Part shown: positions 47,201-58,500 of the stretch, one piece after another
Layout: each line of letters starts with the position of its first letter
Numbering within the stretch: the stretch's first letter is position 1
Assembly (NCBI GenBank): GCA_023974075.1
Contig: CM043792.1
Span: 21,663,319 to 21,727,318, forward strand
From: Chaenocephalus aceratus
Lineage: Eukaryota; Chordata; Actinopteri; Perciformes; Channichthyidae
Reading direction: 5' to 3'
DNA: 64,000 bases
Notes under the pieces: generated by a model
What the model was told of the DNA's origin: nothing
Databases searched by the model: none
What the model saw: the letters and a program-made list of their open reading frames with translations, nothing else
Translations under genes and position numbers: made by a program

Positions 47201-50200
47201 TCCTCAATAAAAGTTATCCTAGAGAAAAAAAGATGTGCATAATGGGAAGCAATTATTTTAATAACAGAAGGTATGCTCACCTTAACATATTGAGGCTAAT
47301 ACCCATGACATAAATGGAATGTCTGCTTATATTTAACACGGGGATACAGACAATGGAAGTCCAAAGCAAGAGCCTTAGAGTGGGGCTGATAAGGATCCCC
47401 AAAACAAAGCCATGCTGTCTTCCCGTCTTTTTTCAGAGAGCTGGGGGAGCATGGCCGTCCACACACATCATACCTCACAGCCTACACTCTCCCTGGCAAA
47501 CCAGCCCTAATGTTCATGGTATCCATGGAAACAAAACTGTTCTCACTTACAAATGAAGCTGACATCGGACAAGCACTTGGATGACCTTTGTTTTAGGTCA
47601 GACAGTTCCCTCAATTGCAGCTAACATTGGAGAAGACTTGAGTGTTTTGAACCAGACTGAGAAGCATAAACAGACGCACACACACACAGATGCAAAGCCA
47701 AGTGCTGACGGGTTTAAGTATGTGTTCTACCAGTATTTATTGACCCCGTCTAAGTTTGACTGGGTCAGTAAATGTCACGCTGAGTAAATGCAGAGCGGGC
47801 TGCGAGTTTATCAGAGCGATGGGGAGGACAAGCTTAAAGCAGGCCGTTTTTTCCTTTTTCTGGTGGATGCAAGGCAAGGCAAGTTTATCTATAGCACTTT
47901 TCAACACAAGGCAATTGAAAATGCTGAAATGCAGAAGAAATTGGGAACCAACCAAACCACAGCATTCATGATTTAAACTAGGACCACAAAGTGAAGGAGA
48001 CAGGACAGAAGAGCGGCAGAAAAGGACTATAATTTAAAAGAAACTGAGCAAAGGAACGTTATCATTTGAGGAAACCATCTCTGTCTCAAGAGCACAAACA
48101 AGGACCTTCTTCAAATCGGTATCTTAGCCCATGAGCCGGGCCGACGGAGGATGAAGCCTTGGTCCAACCCACCCCACATGTCATCTGTTGTCAGCCACAC
48201 AATCAGACTTACTCAAGCAGCCAATGAGGTACACGCGTCACTGCCTTTCTACCTTCAGCAGAAAGGATCAAGACCACATCAGGGAAAGGAAAGGCCCCAC
48301 CAATGCATGTTCCTGAGGTGGGCACCAAGTGGGTGTCATTTTCCTGAAACCAGCTGATGAGGGGGGAGCCCGTCCACGTATGTCAATGCTGCTTGTTTTT
48401 CTTCTGTCTGGGAACGCTGCTGGCTGTCATTCTGCCATCCTCTGTACTGGTAATTAGGGGCTGTGCGATTATGGCCAAAATCACGATTATGTTGGTCAAT
48501 AATTGATATCACGATTAATAAAAACGATTATCCATTTACTTTGAAAACATCCATTTATTTAAAAAAAAAAATATGTGAACAATATGTTTTTAACAGTTGA
48601 TTACCCTGACCTGTAAGTAAAATTCAACTGAAAAACCAATACAAAAAAAATAGTTTTATTTCGATTACGTTGTTTTCGTAATTGTTGCAAGCCAAAATCG
48701 TAATTGAGATTAAAATACGATTAATTGCACAGCCCTACTGGTAATGTAAATGAAAGACGCCTTCAACAGGACAGACAGGAATTGAAGAGGTATAGAAAGA
48801 GTGATGGCTTTAAATCGGTTTCTGTACCACAAACAAACCCAGTGAAAGCTGATCATCTTTTATCGAGATTAGGATCCATGTATCGACAACTCGGTGAGAG
48901 GAAATGTGGCATTTTTACCTTCATGTATCACTACTCATCCGCTCTATCTATACGTCAATTTAGGAGCCCCTCTAATCCGAACTGGGGAAAACCTGTATGT
49001 GGTGACTTCAACGGTCTGAAAGAGAAACACGGGCCGCCCACATCTTCACTCGGGCTGCTCAGAAAGGTCATTCTAGGAAATCACATGCACACGGAGGCGT
49101 GCATACAAGAAGTTAAGTCGTGCACATAGAACAGGGTACAGTCACATGCACTGATATACATGCATAACACCCACACACACCCACACCAACGCCCTGATCA
49201 AAACAGTGCTTCTCACCCTGTGCCTGGCAGTGCACAAGACAACTTGCTTTTTGTTCCAACATTCAACAATAACACCATCTGACTGGTACTGTCCGCGCTG
49301 ATATTCAGAATGAATCCATTACATCAGTGAAAACACGTTTGGAAAGCACCCATCGTCTGTGTTGGCAAACAAGGTACGGCAATCATAAAAGAAAATGATA
49401 CTGAAATAACAGCTAAACATTAGGCTTTAAAGAAATGTTATACATTAACTGTCGATTAAAGAACTTCATAACACCAAGGCGGTGTGAAATGATTTGTGTG
49501 TCCTTCTGCCAAATCTGGGACAGTATATTGTGAGTGCAGTGGCCCTCATTACTACAGAGTGCTGAATAAAATTCATGTATTACTCATTACACTCATTATG
49601 TTCCCTTAAATCCCCTTAAAGTGCAACAATCATGCTATTATTTTTAGGCAATAGCATAGGTCTCAGATATATGAAAATATATAAAGAACATGTCTCTGAA
49701 GTGTTTTGCTTAATCCCTATTTCACTTCCTGTTTGAAAAGTGCTGATTTTAGGTATACAGCTTTAAAAAAGAAAAAAGGAGGGGGCGGAGCTCATGCGGG
49801 ACCCGGCAGCTACTGTCTGAACTAAATACTGCCGTGATGAAACGCCATATCATGGATTATCAAGGATTATCTCTGAAACAGTATGGAGCTCAAAGGCTTT
49901 CTCTCTTGCCGGTTATACCACAAGGTGAGTTCCTTTTTATTTCCCGCTTCTTCACACACATGCTCTGTGCAGTACAGGTTAGCTCTGAGTGTTAGCGATG
50001 CTAATGTAAACATGCACCGACCATATTATGTCCAAAGCAGTCGGGCATTGTTTCTGATAGCAACGTTTCTGATAGGGCCGTGGGTGTAAAGCCAGCCTAC
50101 ATTTCCGATATTACGTCATATTGGACGCAAATCTGGATCAGCTCCGTTGTAGCCCCGTTTTTTGAGATTTGGGTACAGCGGAAAAGAGAGAGGGTTTTAT

Positions 50201-53200
50201 TTTATGACGCTGTGTGAGTTCCCCGACACACCGGGGACACATTTATGTATAAAAGACATCAAAAAGTGCATTTTGCATGATCGGTCCCCTTGAAGTTGGC
50301 CATCCCTTACTAAAACATTTTTGTTTTACACAAACTGTTCGCGCGAAACATCATGTTTTACCGTTGTTAAATCCCTAAGGCGCTTTATTTAAAAAAAACA
50401 TTCAACCGTTTGACCGGGAATGTCCTTATGTTTGGCTTCTAAGCATCTGCAGAGTTCCTAGATGGGCAAAGTCGTTTTTAGTGAGGGCTGGGTCAGCGGA
50501 GAGCACCGGGGAGCTGACATCAAGGGAGTTACCAATTATAGCTCCCTCTCCCACAGCGGCGGAGCCCACTAATACACATCCTGATTTCCATCATGGCAGA
50601 AGAGGCAGACGTCTCATTTCCACCCAGATCACTGAAGAACTCTCCTTGGAAAATAAGGAAATTAAATTCTTAAGTGCTTGTAGGATATCTCAGCCCCCCC
50701 CCCTCCCTGCAGATGTGACCCAATTTAGGGAGCTCCTCTCAGCTCAAAACGACGCAAATCATCGCCTAGTTGCCCCTAGTGACACAGTAACTGGACGGGG
50801 TCACAAGATGCACACTTAGGTGGACTTAATAATATATACATGTGCTCCACAGTTTAGTGTGACACCGGATCTATTCTGTCTATATCTACTGAACCAGATG
50901 GAGACATCAGGGAATGTGTCTATGGTGCCTGTGATCTATGTATGAAGGAATATGCAAAGATATACACATCTATTTCTGCAGCCACGTGTTTGTCCATAAT
51001 GACATCATTTCATGTTGATGAAGTGGACGCACTAATCAAGGCAGATGAATGACACTTTAGTTTCTCTCTCCATCCGTTCTGTGTCTCCTCAAAGTCTTTT
51101 AATTAGGCTTGATTAGCCTTAGTCTTCTTCCCCTCATCTACTCCATCTTTATCCCCGACTTTCTTTGAGTTTTCTAGCCAATCTAATCAGTTTAATACAT
51201 CCACCTCCCCCTCCCTTTAAAACTGCCAAATGCGCCCTTCACCCCACCGAGGTCCCTGTAGGCTCCAATCAATCGACTCTTAGCCAAAACCAATGAGAGC
51301 ACAAGCTGTAACAAGAAACAGTCCACTTCATGATGAGTTTTAATGCGTTCAGCACAAAACACACGCACACAAACAATCGATAATGTGAGCTGGGATAGGC
51401 ACAAACACACGGGTAAACCGGGGTCTAAAAACCTTTCTGATCTTTTCTGCTGTTTGAACAACAAAGGGCGATTCAGAACGTCTCATCCGCTGATCCGAGA
51501 CTGAATCTCATTACTACAGTAAACCCCAAGGGGACTATCCCTCATATATATATTTGAAACCACACACACAGACGCAGACACACAAATACACCTTCATCTT
51601 CTGAACCAGACAGCTTGCAACAAAGCCTTGCATGGGCTGTGAAGGAATGCCAGTCCTGAATATGGGCACCGGCCCGATAGAACATGTTCACCTCTGACCT
51701 TCAGATCACTTTCTACAAACTGGACCACCAGGTATGGATCAGAAAGCCACAAAGCATCCAACCTGACCTGCTGTGAGGGTAGGAGGGTAGGAGGATGTGA
51801 GGAGAGACTGAGAGAGGGGAGATACCAGGAGAACAAGTCCAGTGTTTGGCCGGGGAGGCGTGGGACGGCAAGTGGCAGGCGAACACAGAGTTAGTGGGAC
51901 GATCACAGATTTCCCTTTGTGTCTGAAAGTGGCCTCTGATGGAATTCCTCAACAAGGCTCTGGCAGGGGACTGTCGGTGGCTGAAGCATCCTTGGCTTTA
52001 AATGTTGCCCTGATATTTATTTATTGGTCATCCCAGCTTTCTTTTGTGGCACTGAGAAAATTAGTTAAGTGAATTCACCGTCTGACATGTGGTCATAAAT
52101 ACCTTGCCTCTTACGTTACCTTTATTGTTGGAAAACCGAACCATCAACAGCAATACAAACAGCGATCCTCAACCTGACCACACTGCTCAGTCATTGGCTG
52201 CTCTCATTCATCTTAAGTGTCAAAGAGTGGAGCTCCATCCACGAAGCTTAACCACAACACAACAAACCAGGGTGGAGAATGACAGGACAGCACTTTAAAT
52301 GATTCATCCGAGCTGCTTTTTATGTGGACAGCACACTATAACCCCAACTTCACTGATTTAATCAAAGCATGGCTGTGGTTGGACAGAATCAATGAAAACT
52401 GACCAAAGTCTAAAATGACATCAAAGGACCAGAAATAACAGGCTCTACAAACAGAGTGAAAAACAATACAAGAACAACTTAAAAAACACATGACGGCAAA
52501 CAAATGAGTGCTAACCTGTACGAGAGTCCTCCAAAGAGCAAATTATGTGTCTTTCCAGAGAGCTCTTCTTCCTTCTCTATCACCTTATCTCTGTTCCTTG
52601 ATATAAAAAAGTCCTCTTTTCTGTCAGCTCCTATGGCGTAACGCAGGCGGGCCAGAAGTCCACATGACAGGCGGTGGCGAGAAGGAGCCTGCTCCTCCAG
52701 TCACAGAGAGACACTGCCGGCTTTCCTCAACTGTACCGCTCTGCTATCAGCATGCTCTCAGCACACTGACAGTCCATTTAGGAAGTCTTACTCACTGCCT
52801 CCCTTTCTCTTTTTTGCTGTCACTACCATTAACATAGAGGCTCCACCCAGTGGTCATTCCCTTCCCTGCCTCCTGCTCACAGGGCAATATAAAGAAAGTC
52901 TATATGCTAATGCCCACGTGTCTTTAAACACAGAGAGCTGTTATTAATCAGATGTGTGATTAATCAGGATTGTCACATTGAGATGGTGTTGTGGACTATT
53001 TGAAACATTTTGGTCTGTCTTAGTTGGTGATCTGTATTAGAATTGATAACACCACTTCCTTGGTACGATACTGATGGTTGACACCCAGTCCTAATAAAAT
53101 AATTACAATACACAAATGTTAAACATTCACAGACAGTGTTTTAGAAGGGAACATAGACTGTATTTATAAAAAGGGATATGACTCATAGTGGGTATTGTCC

Positions 53201-56200
53201 ATAGTGTGATATGTCATGTAAAGCGCTTTGAGCACCTGGATAAGCGCTCTAATAAAATGTAATGAATTCATATTATTAAACATTATAGTTAGCAGCAAAA
53301 CATTTTATTAATAAGGTCTGCCCCAGATCAAAAACAGGGCACAAAAAAAGTTTAGTAAAAAGTCACATTTCTACCAAAGATTATAAATAGTTTTTCAGTA
53401 ACTTCAGATCCAACATGTCAAGAAAAACAAAGAAAGCAAAATGTACTGAATAAGACGGGGAGCAGTATTTTTAGGAAGTCTATCTTTTTCTCCAGACACA
53501 TCCGGTTACCACAGTGAGGTAGTTATGAGCTGTTGGTATGAGTCAGCACTTTTGAGCCAGGTCTTCTCTCCCGATGAGTCATGCCATCATCATGACCTCC
53601 AAACCCCAGTTTAACAATAGAGTCTGTCCTGAAGATCACTTTTTATTTGTGTTAAAAAATCTGAATCTGTAAAGTAAAAAGTAACATAAACGATCAGATA
53701 AATGTAGTGAAATAAAAAACGATATTGGCTTGAAGTGAGGTAAAACAATAAAGTAGCATATCATTAAAATACTCAATACCTCAAAATTGTACTTCAGTGC
53801 AATACTTGAGTAAATGTACTTTAGTAAATCCCACCACTGGCATTATCCCAAATGATTCATGCCCAAAGATTGCACAGCATTCCTCCTCGTCGTGTTGGTA
53901 CAGCATGAGTGTTGACTTGCCCCTGGGAGCGTCTGCATCACAGAGCAGATGTGAGCGCTTCCCTCACGTCTGCATATCTTTATGAGTCAACCTGGAGCCC
54001 TCTGCTGAGCCGGCTGCCCTCTGCAGGCCCAGTGAGCCGGCTGCTCTCACTGCTGTCAGTATGGGACCCATGTGTTGCAGATTACAGCCGGCTCTGACAC
54101 GGAGTGGTGATTTATATCCTGGATTACACGACTAAACAGATCATATTGAAATGCCAGATGGAAAACATGTTCACTTGATCATGCTATGACTATCAGTATC
54201 TTTATTAAAAATCTGAATAAAATAAACCTGCAGATCAAGATTTGGATTGTTTATTTCTAGTCTTTTCATTTCTCTAATGTACAGTGCCTTGTCTTTTTAT
54301 GTGGCTACAACACACAAATCTCCCAAATTGGGATCAATAAAGTACTTCTTATCTTAAGATCAGGCACTTTGTCTTTGAGTTACCTCGAAACTACAGAGTA
54401 AAGTAGATATTATGTAAGCAAGAAAATAAATAAACACCTATATTCACTACATTAGTTTTCTCATTACGGTTTTAAAAAATGAGTTGTGATGAGCCTGTAG
54501 ATTTACCCTGAGGTTGGGAGCCACTGCACTGCCCAGTTAAAACCGCCCCTAGCCTTGTCTCTTCCAAAAAACAACCTGTAATTGTTGTGTTGTACATGAG
54601 TGGGGTCAGGTGTATGCCTCGCTATCGAGTAACGGGATTCAAAGGAATGTTGATCCCCCAAAGGACCTTAATATCCCAGAAACAGCTCTCAGTCTGCTGG
54701 CTGTGTTAAAGCTTCAGTGAAGGAATGCAGGGAGCAGAGAATGTGGCTGGAGAACGTATAGCGAGGTCTGCCACCACACACAGCTTCAGTGTAAAGCATA
54801 CAGACGAGTCCGCAGCATACACATCCTGCAGCTTCACGCACACAATCCATCACTATGAACACAAGAGATCGGCTTTCTTAAATAATCTCCATTCTGTTTT
54901 ATTGGCATTTAGCAACATTAATTGTTTGGTTAGGCCGATGTGGACGCTTCTCAATGTTTTTCCTCAAAAGCGGAAGTGCTATTTCTACCCACAATGCATG
55001 CCTTTGTCCTCCAATGCTGCTGGCCTTGATTCTTATCGGGGCTGAACTACTATCAACATCCTCTCTTGCCAGTAAAACACACACATCCAGAAAACACATG
55101 ATGGGAAAGCTGGAAGAGCCAGCCGTGTTTTCCTCTCTTCTTATTTCTGTCCCTGCGTGGCTTTTTCTGTCATGAGGCAGTGTAAATGTAAGCCCACACA
55201 CAACCTGTAGGATTTCATTTCCTGTCGAGCATATTGACAACCTCTCTGCTTCCTGTTTGTTAGCTGTTCTCAACGTTCAGGGGAGGAGTGAAAGCTGAGG
55301 CTAAACCCACACATCCTGTGGAAAATGTAACAAAATAGCCATCCTGCAATACTTTAATTCACCCGCTCCATCACAACATGGTGGCATGAGAGTTCAAACA
55401 GTGCACAAATAACAACATGACCCCACCAAAGCAGCTATTCAACTCAGCATGCATTGTTTGGCTCTTTGTCTAAAGTTAACCACACAAAACATATAGTATA
55501 TATCCTAAAAGATGTGATAAGCTATTCTAAAAGAACATCAGGAAATGCTTGCAGTTTTTATTCTTTCCTGCAGCTCAGACAAAACATACACAAATATTGC
55601 TGAGCAGACTACACCAGCACAACCAGACTGTGACCAGGCCCTGAATGCACCACAGCTGTGATTGGTAGTCATATCAGCACAGTTTAAAATGCAGTGTCTA
55701 TGGAGTTCCTGCCAAGCGCCATTTTACATTTCTATGCCCTGTCAACGGGACTGATCATAGAGGCCTGTATGTAGAAAATGAATGCAGGCATGTCTCTACC
55801 TGCTGCAAACCAACTTCATCAGCTCAGGAGAAAAGACAAAAAAATGTACTGCAGGCTAAAATGTGCGAGACAGGAGGAAAACGTTGAAGTGAAAACAGTT
55901 CTGGTGAAATGTGAGAAAAATGAGTATATTATTATAAAATAAATGAAGCCTGGATGCAGCAGGGCTGGCACACACTTCAGACAGCGTCCCCTCACACATT
56001 TAAAAGTTGAGGATTGTTTGATACATTTGTGGAACACAGAGGATATGGCTTCTCACAGACCGGTTTAAAGACACGTTTATGAAACCAAATACAGCCACCA
56101 AATAACTATCAACCGTGTTTACAGCCAATTTCAGAGAAACAAGTTTCCCACGCAGGTCCTCTCGTTATCCTGACAGGCAGCACCGTTTGAGAGAGCAGTA

Positions 56201-58183
56201 ACTTCAGGGAATACATTGATTCAATGTTTACGTCTATAATGTGTCAGAACATAAAGAAACACACACAAGCTTCCGGATCCCAAGGGGACATGGTCAAATA
56301 GATTTCCTATTTACAACTTGCTTGATCTAGCCATCCTTTAGAATGTGTTCTTAATAAATGTCTTAAACAACTAATACAAGTACAGAGAATAAGGCAATTC
56401 ATTGTCTTTCGTTTAATCAATGAAGTTTAGAATAGGATAGTGTGTGGCTAAGATCTTTTTTTAATGTGATGTAAAAAATGACAACTTCGATTATTTCAAA
56501 TTTCAGACTTTTAATTTTTTTTATTTGAGATGTTTTGCTTTTTGTCTGGTTTTTTAATTAAACAAGCTATGAAAGGCCATTCATATTTGTTCCCATGTTG
56601 AACTCTGTCATTAATTAATACATCTAATGAATTTTTAATGCATATAGAACAATAAAAAGACAATGAAAAGACTTATTGATCCCCATCCCACATATAACCA
56701 AACATTACTGCGGCAGGTTGCTGTGGTTTAAAAACGGAGCTATTATTTTTCTGCCTCTTTAATTGACTGGTGGCACTGCCCTAAATATTTCAGCAATGAA
56801 GCGTACTATGTTCTGCTGAGATACCAAGGACAACACCTCACTGCACCATAGTAAACACATTTGTCCAATTACATTATAGCTGTAATTGTGCACTGGCCTG
56901 AGAGGTAAGGAGGTCCACTCGAAGCTGGAAAGAAGGCTAAAATATGATTATGGGGAGAGGATGGCGATTATCAAACCACCGGGGCATTAGTGCCAGGCAG
57001 GGCATTGTTCTGGCGGGCCCCATTAGATCTCTCAGCTCCACTCATTAGGGAACCATTAGTGACAACTACTCCAACTTCCCAGACCACCCACCCCTAAGTG
57101 GCAGACACAAATGGACTCGAAGAGAATCGACTGTTCCCCTGTCTCATCCCTGAAAACAGAAGCAAAGAGTGTGGAAGTTCTGCCTCTCCGTCAGCAGAAC
57201 AAAAGAGCAGCAGCATTTTAACAGGATCAGTCGCTCAGATGTTCACTGTTCTCGAACACGATTAATACGGGCGGGGGTGCTAATTAATTCTGGCAGGCCA
57301 ACCACAGAGATGAAGGCATCAGGCTCAGCAACAAAGGGTTTGTGTCTGACTTAAAAGGGCTGCTCACTCCTTTATTTCTATATAGTACTGGCATTATAAC
57401 TATGCTTTTTATTACATCTGTTGGAATGGGGATGTGAGGATAACATAACTATTTGAACTAGGATAATGTTAAAGATGAAATTAAATGTTTTGAATGTCAG
57501 TGATTTGCTGCCATAGGAAGGAGTTACTGTCTGTTCTCACACCTGTTGCTGCTTACAGACCAGCAGTCACTTAAAAATGTGTTGTGCATTAGGGGCCAAA
57601 AGATGTCATGTGTTACTGAAGTGTTTATACATGTGGTTAAAAAATAACACCCACAGTGCACATATTAAAAACTACAATATATATATGTATTACTGTATCT
57701 TTAACAAACAGACTGTGACAATGTATTAATAGCAATTTGCAAACTTAAAATGGCAATGCTAACATACAGGAGCCTTTTTGTGTGTTTTATGATGTTTTCG
57801 TGAATTTGTTTTAATAGCATTTTGCATACAGACACTATACCTGACTGTGAATTATATAATATTATATAATTTGTGTTTTTATAGATGCTGCCCACGTTTA
57901 GAAACCCACAACAGAATGCACATAGTTGACTGAGTCAATACAATAGTGTGGAGAATGGAGCAGTAAACACTGTCAACAAGGCCAAACGATCCAGCACCCA
58001 CTTCACACATTTGGTTCGAGGTTTCCCTTAAACATTTCACCCGTAAACAAAGCTTAAACTTCCCATAAACATATCCTGTATCTAAACACATCATGTAAAG
58101 ACATTTCAAAAGACATTCAGACGATACATATGTATTTCCTGGCTGCTTCACTCACCTACGCCGTCTTCCGATTTTAACACCAT
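34469..58183 (-). CDS. cyth1: Cytohesin-1, ARF-GEF (13 coding exons, span)
   Basis: Cytohesins activate ARF GTPases (ARF1/ARF6) by nucleotide exchange at the plasma membrane, acting in trafficking, integrin adhesion and actin remodelling. Thirteen exons read by eye, all with GT/AG borders, total 1197 nt, exactly 398 codons plus stop, matching the family length. Order: N-terminal MVLKSEDG; coiled coil about 12-60; Sec7 domain about 70-250 with [15 protein letters not shown], whose Glu159 corresponds to the catalytic glutamate (human E157); PH domain about 262-378, starting [17 protein letters not shown]; basic C-terminal tail [12 protein letters not shown]. The tail identifies paralogue 1 rather than cytohesins 2-4. 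Exons 9 and 10 join to give Gly-Gly (the diglycine PH form). The first intron is about 12.4 kb. Whether this is fish cyth1a or cyth1b is not settled. Confidence 0.96.
34907..35061 (-). CDS. cyth1: cyth1 exon 12 (PH domain, second half)
   Basis: Starts [19 protein letters not shown] and ends [11 protein letters not shown]; donor CAA/GTAAAA. It forms the later PH strands and the start of the C-terminal helix. Confidence 0.96.
35555..35623 (-). CDS. cyth1: cyth1 exon 11 (PH domain)
   Basis: Encodes exactly 23 codons, [20 protein letters not shown] then KKP, with phase 0 at both ends. Confidence 0.95.
35724..35800 (-). CDS. cyth1: cyth1 exon 10 (PH domain start)
   Basis: Encodes [20 protein letters not shown] then FEYTT. 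The Lys and Arg residues of the first strands bind phosphoinositide headgroups in this family. Confidence 0.96.
35801..39458 (-). other. cyth1: cyth1 intron 9
   Basis: A 3.7-kb intron. It contains a GA-rich run (35838-35855), the G-run minisatellite and a 20-bp tandem duplication (GTGGCGAATGAACCCGGTGA, about 37983-38022). In other cytohesins a 3-nt microexon in this intron switches di- to triglycine PH forms; it cannot be located by eye. Confidence 0.7.
36546..36775. repeat. Minisatellite with long G runs in cyth1 intron
   Basis: Four tandem units of about 51-59 bp, each GGCTTTGTTAAATAACTT(A/C), then AAGTCTTATAGTAG and a run of 10 or more G. Units start near 36546, 36602, 36653 and 36712; the last two share an extra CAGTGTCCGGTGAGTA. 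It lies in the intron between exons 9 and 10. The C-rich strand is the transcribed one. Confidence 0.9.
39459..39570 (-). CDS. cyth1: cyth1 exon 9 (Sec7-PH linker)
   Basis: Encodes [20 protein letters not shown] through [14 protein letters not shown]. The linker between Sec7 and PH is part of the known autoinhibitory segment. Confidence 0.96.
39652..39800 (-). CDS. cyth1: cyth1 exon 8 (Sec7, C-terminal lobe)
   Basis: Encodes [20 protein letters not shown], then [20 protein letters not shown] and GDLPEDLLR. This includes the hydrophobic groove motif ([15 protein letters not shown]) that contacts ARF switch regions. Confidence 0.97.
40480..40592 (-). CDS. cyth1: cyth1 exon 7 (catalytic glutamate)
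   Basis: Encodes [20 protein letters not shown] then [17 protein letters not shown]. The Glu in LPGEAQ is the glutamic finger that displaces GDP-magnesium from ARF. Confidence 0.97.
40726..40806 (-). CDS. cyth1: cyth1 exon 6 (Sec7)
   Basis: Encodes [20 protein letters not shown] then NLVQALR, between good splice sites (CTCAG/GTAAG donor). Confidence 0.96.
40981..41392. mobile_element. hAT-type MITE in cyth1 intron
   Basis: The ends are CAGTGTTTCCCCTA (left) and the complement of TAGGGGAAACACTG (right), a familiar fish hAT terminus. GACTC lies on both sides (40976-40980 and 41393-41397), but no full 8-bp duplication is preserved. It contains a G run (41020-41042) and the (AT)n tract. Confidence 0.7.
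41238..41287. repeat. (AT)n microsatellite
   Basis: Fifty bp of alternating AT inside the MITE. Confidence 0.97.
42151..42269 (-). CDS. cyth1: cyth1 exon 5 (Sec7)
   Basis: Encodes [20 protein letters not shown] then [20 protein letters not shown], the helices before the catalytic loop. Donor GAGAG/GTGAGG. Confidence 0.97.
42367..42433 (-). CDS. cyth1: cyth1 exon 4 (Sec7 start)
   Basis: Encodes [20 protein letters not shown] then KK. It connects the coiled coil to the Sec7 domain. Confidence 0.95.
43533..43597 (-). CDS. cyth1: cyth1 exon 3 (coiled coil)
   Basis: Encodes [20 protein letters not shown] then ER, heptad-like residues of the dimerising coiled coil. Confidence 0.95.
43598..45691 (-). 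other. cyth1: cyth1 intron 2 with (GGA)n tract
   Basis: A GGA trinucleotide repeat lies at 44501-44556. Frames read across it (poly-Ser, poly-Pro, poly-Gly, poly-Arg) are artefacts. Nothing else was recognised. Confidence 0.7.
44501..44556. repeat. (GGA)n microsatellite
   Basis: About 18 tandem GGA triplets. Confidence 0.97.
45692..45774 (-). CDS. cyth1: cyth1 exon 2 (coiled coil)
   Basis: Encodes [20 protein letters not shown] then QELLEDIQ. The first codon is completed by the last base of exon 1. Confidence 0.96.
47873..47935 (-). repeat. LINE-like 3' tail, inverted copy
   Basis: AAGGCAAGGCAAGTTTATCT, then AGCACTTTTCAACACAAGGC and AATTGAAAATGC, is the complement of the tail family seen at 4250-4326. 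Confidence 0.65.
48455..48737. mobile_element. hAT-type MITE with perfect 8-bp duplication
   Basis: The 283-bp element begins TAGGGGCTGTGCGATTA; the complement of its right end reads TAGGGCTGTGCAATTAATCG. CTGGTAAT lies on both sides (48447-48454 and 48738-48745). The interior has repeated CGATTA/TAATCG words. The terminus matches the surviving end of the hAT relict at 1755 in 17 of 20 positions. Confidence 0.88.
49616..50293. mobile_element. TTAA-flanked MITE, copy 3 (long form)
   Basis: Left end TTAAAGTGCAACAATCATGC. The complement of the right end is TTCAAGGGGACCGATCATGC, so the right TTAA has changed to TTGA. At about 680 bp it is longer than the other two copies and shares ATAGGTCTCAGATATAT and AAAAGTGCTGATTTT with copy 1. 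Confidence 0.75.
52515..52900 (-). promoter_or_regulatory. Possible internal promoter and alternative first exon of cyth1
   Basis: On the minus strand a TATA-like CTTTATATTGCCC (about 52888) lies just after an E-box-like CACGTGGG. It precedes about 350 nt that end in a possible donor TACAG/GTTAGC at 52515. None of the ATGs in it stays open into exon 2, so it would be non-coding. The donor is weak. Speculative. Confidence 0.2.
53205..53275 (+). repeat. Retroposon tail fragment
   Basis: AAAGCGCTTTGAGCACCTGG then ATAAGCGCTCTAATAAAATG is the 3' end of a common fish LINE/SINE lineage. Confidence 0.5.
53675..53845 (-). repeat. Fish 'AAGTACATTTACT' repeat fragment
   Basis: AATACTTGAGTAAATGTACT followed by CCCACCACTGG is the complement of the terminal words of the element at 25072 (TTTACTCAAGTACTG). 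It is a partial copy in cyth1 intron 1. Confidence 0.5.
54270..54360 (+). repeat. Retroposon tail fragment
   Basis: TTGGGATCAATAAAGTACTT followed by CTTATC is the typical end of fish L2/Rex-like LINEs. Confidence 0.5.
56720..57080. promoter_or_regulatory. Candidate intronic enhancer region
   Basis: The segment departs from the surrounding AT-rich sequence and is dense in TAAT/ATTA cores and homeodomain-like words (TTTAATTGACTGG, CCAATTACATTATAGC, CCCATTAGATC, CACTCATTAGGG). No repeats or coding frames. Calling it a conserved element is inference only. Confidence 0.2.
58156..58183 (-). CDS. cyth1: cyth1 exon 1, coding part
   Basis: Encodes MVLKSEDGV plus the first base of the next codon, then a strong donor GTAG/GTGAG. 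The ATG context is AGCATGG. Human CYTH1 reads MEEDDSYV here, so this fish form uses a different first exon; the joining phase is the same. Confidence 0.88.
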
Positions 58184-58500
58184 GCTGTCTCCGTGCAGGT
58201 CCGAGTTGAAAAAGTTACAAGTGGTTTCCGAGCGACACAACTTTGACCGGTTACCAGTATCGGTAAATATATTGACCTGTTTTATAAGTTTTTCTGCCGA
58301 GTTAACAAACACACTTGGGAATGGTTTCTTCGGTAAGTGAAGGGTGGCTCTGTCGACAGCTCAAGGGAGTGGTTAGAAGAGACGAAGGAGGACTTTAACC
58401 AGCCAATCTGTTCTGCGCGCGATTATCTGTCAAGGCACGCGGCTGGAAAAAAGGATGAGCTTCCGGTTGTGACTTTCACAATAAAATCCGCACTAACATT
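58184..58500 (-). promoter_or_regulatory. cyth1: cyth1 5' UTR and promoter region (predicted)
   Basis: Upstream of the start codon there is no TATA box. CpG-containing words (GCGCGCG at about 58416) and an ETS-type motif ACCGGAAGC (complement of 58460-58468) are present. The frame at 58337-58525 (+) is probably fortuitous. Confidence 0.35.

Larger units (their letters stand above)
45775..58155 (-). other. cyth1: cyth1 intron 1 (12.4 kb)
   Basis: Holds a LINE-like tail, a hAT MITE, a TTAA MITE and other repeat fragments listed separately. It also has a possible internal promoter/exon (52515-52900) and a TAAT-rich segment (56720-57080). No gene on the opposite strand was recognised; the frame at 50481-50819 (+) has no family resemblance. 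Confidence 0.7.

Noticed and set aside
50481..50819. 112-codon frame in cyth1 intron 1
   Set aside because: No family resemblance; sits between a MITE and a plain intron and lacks supporting signals.
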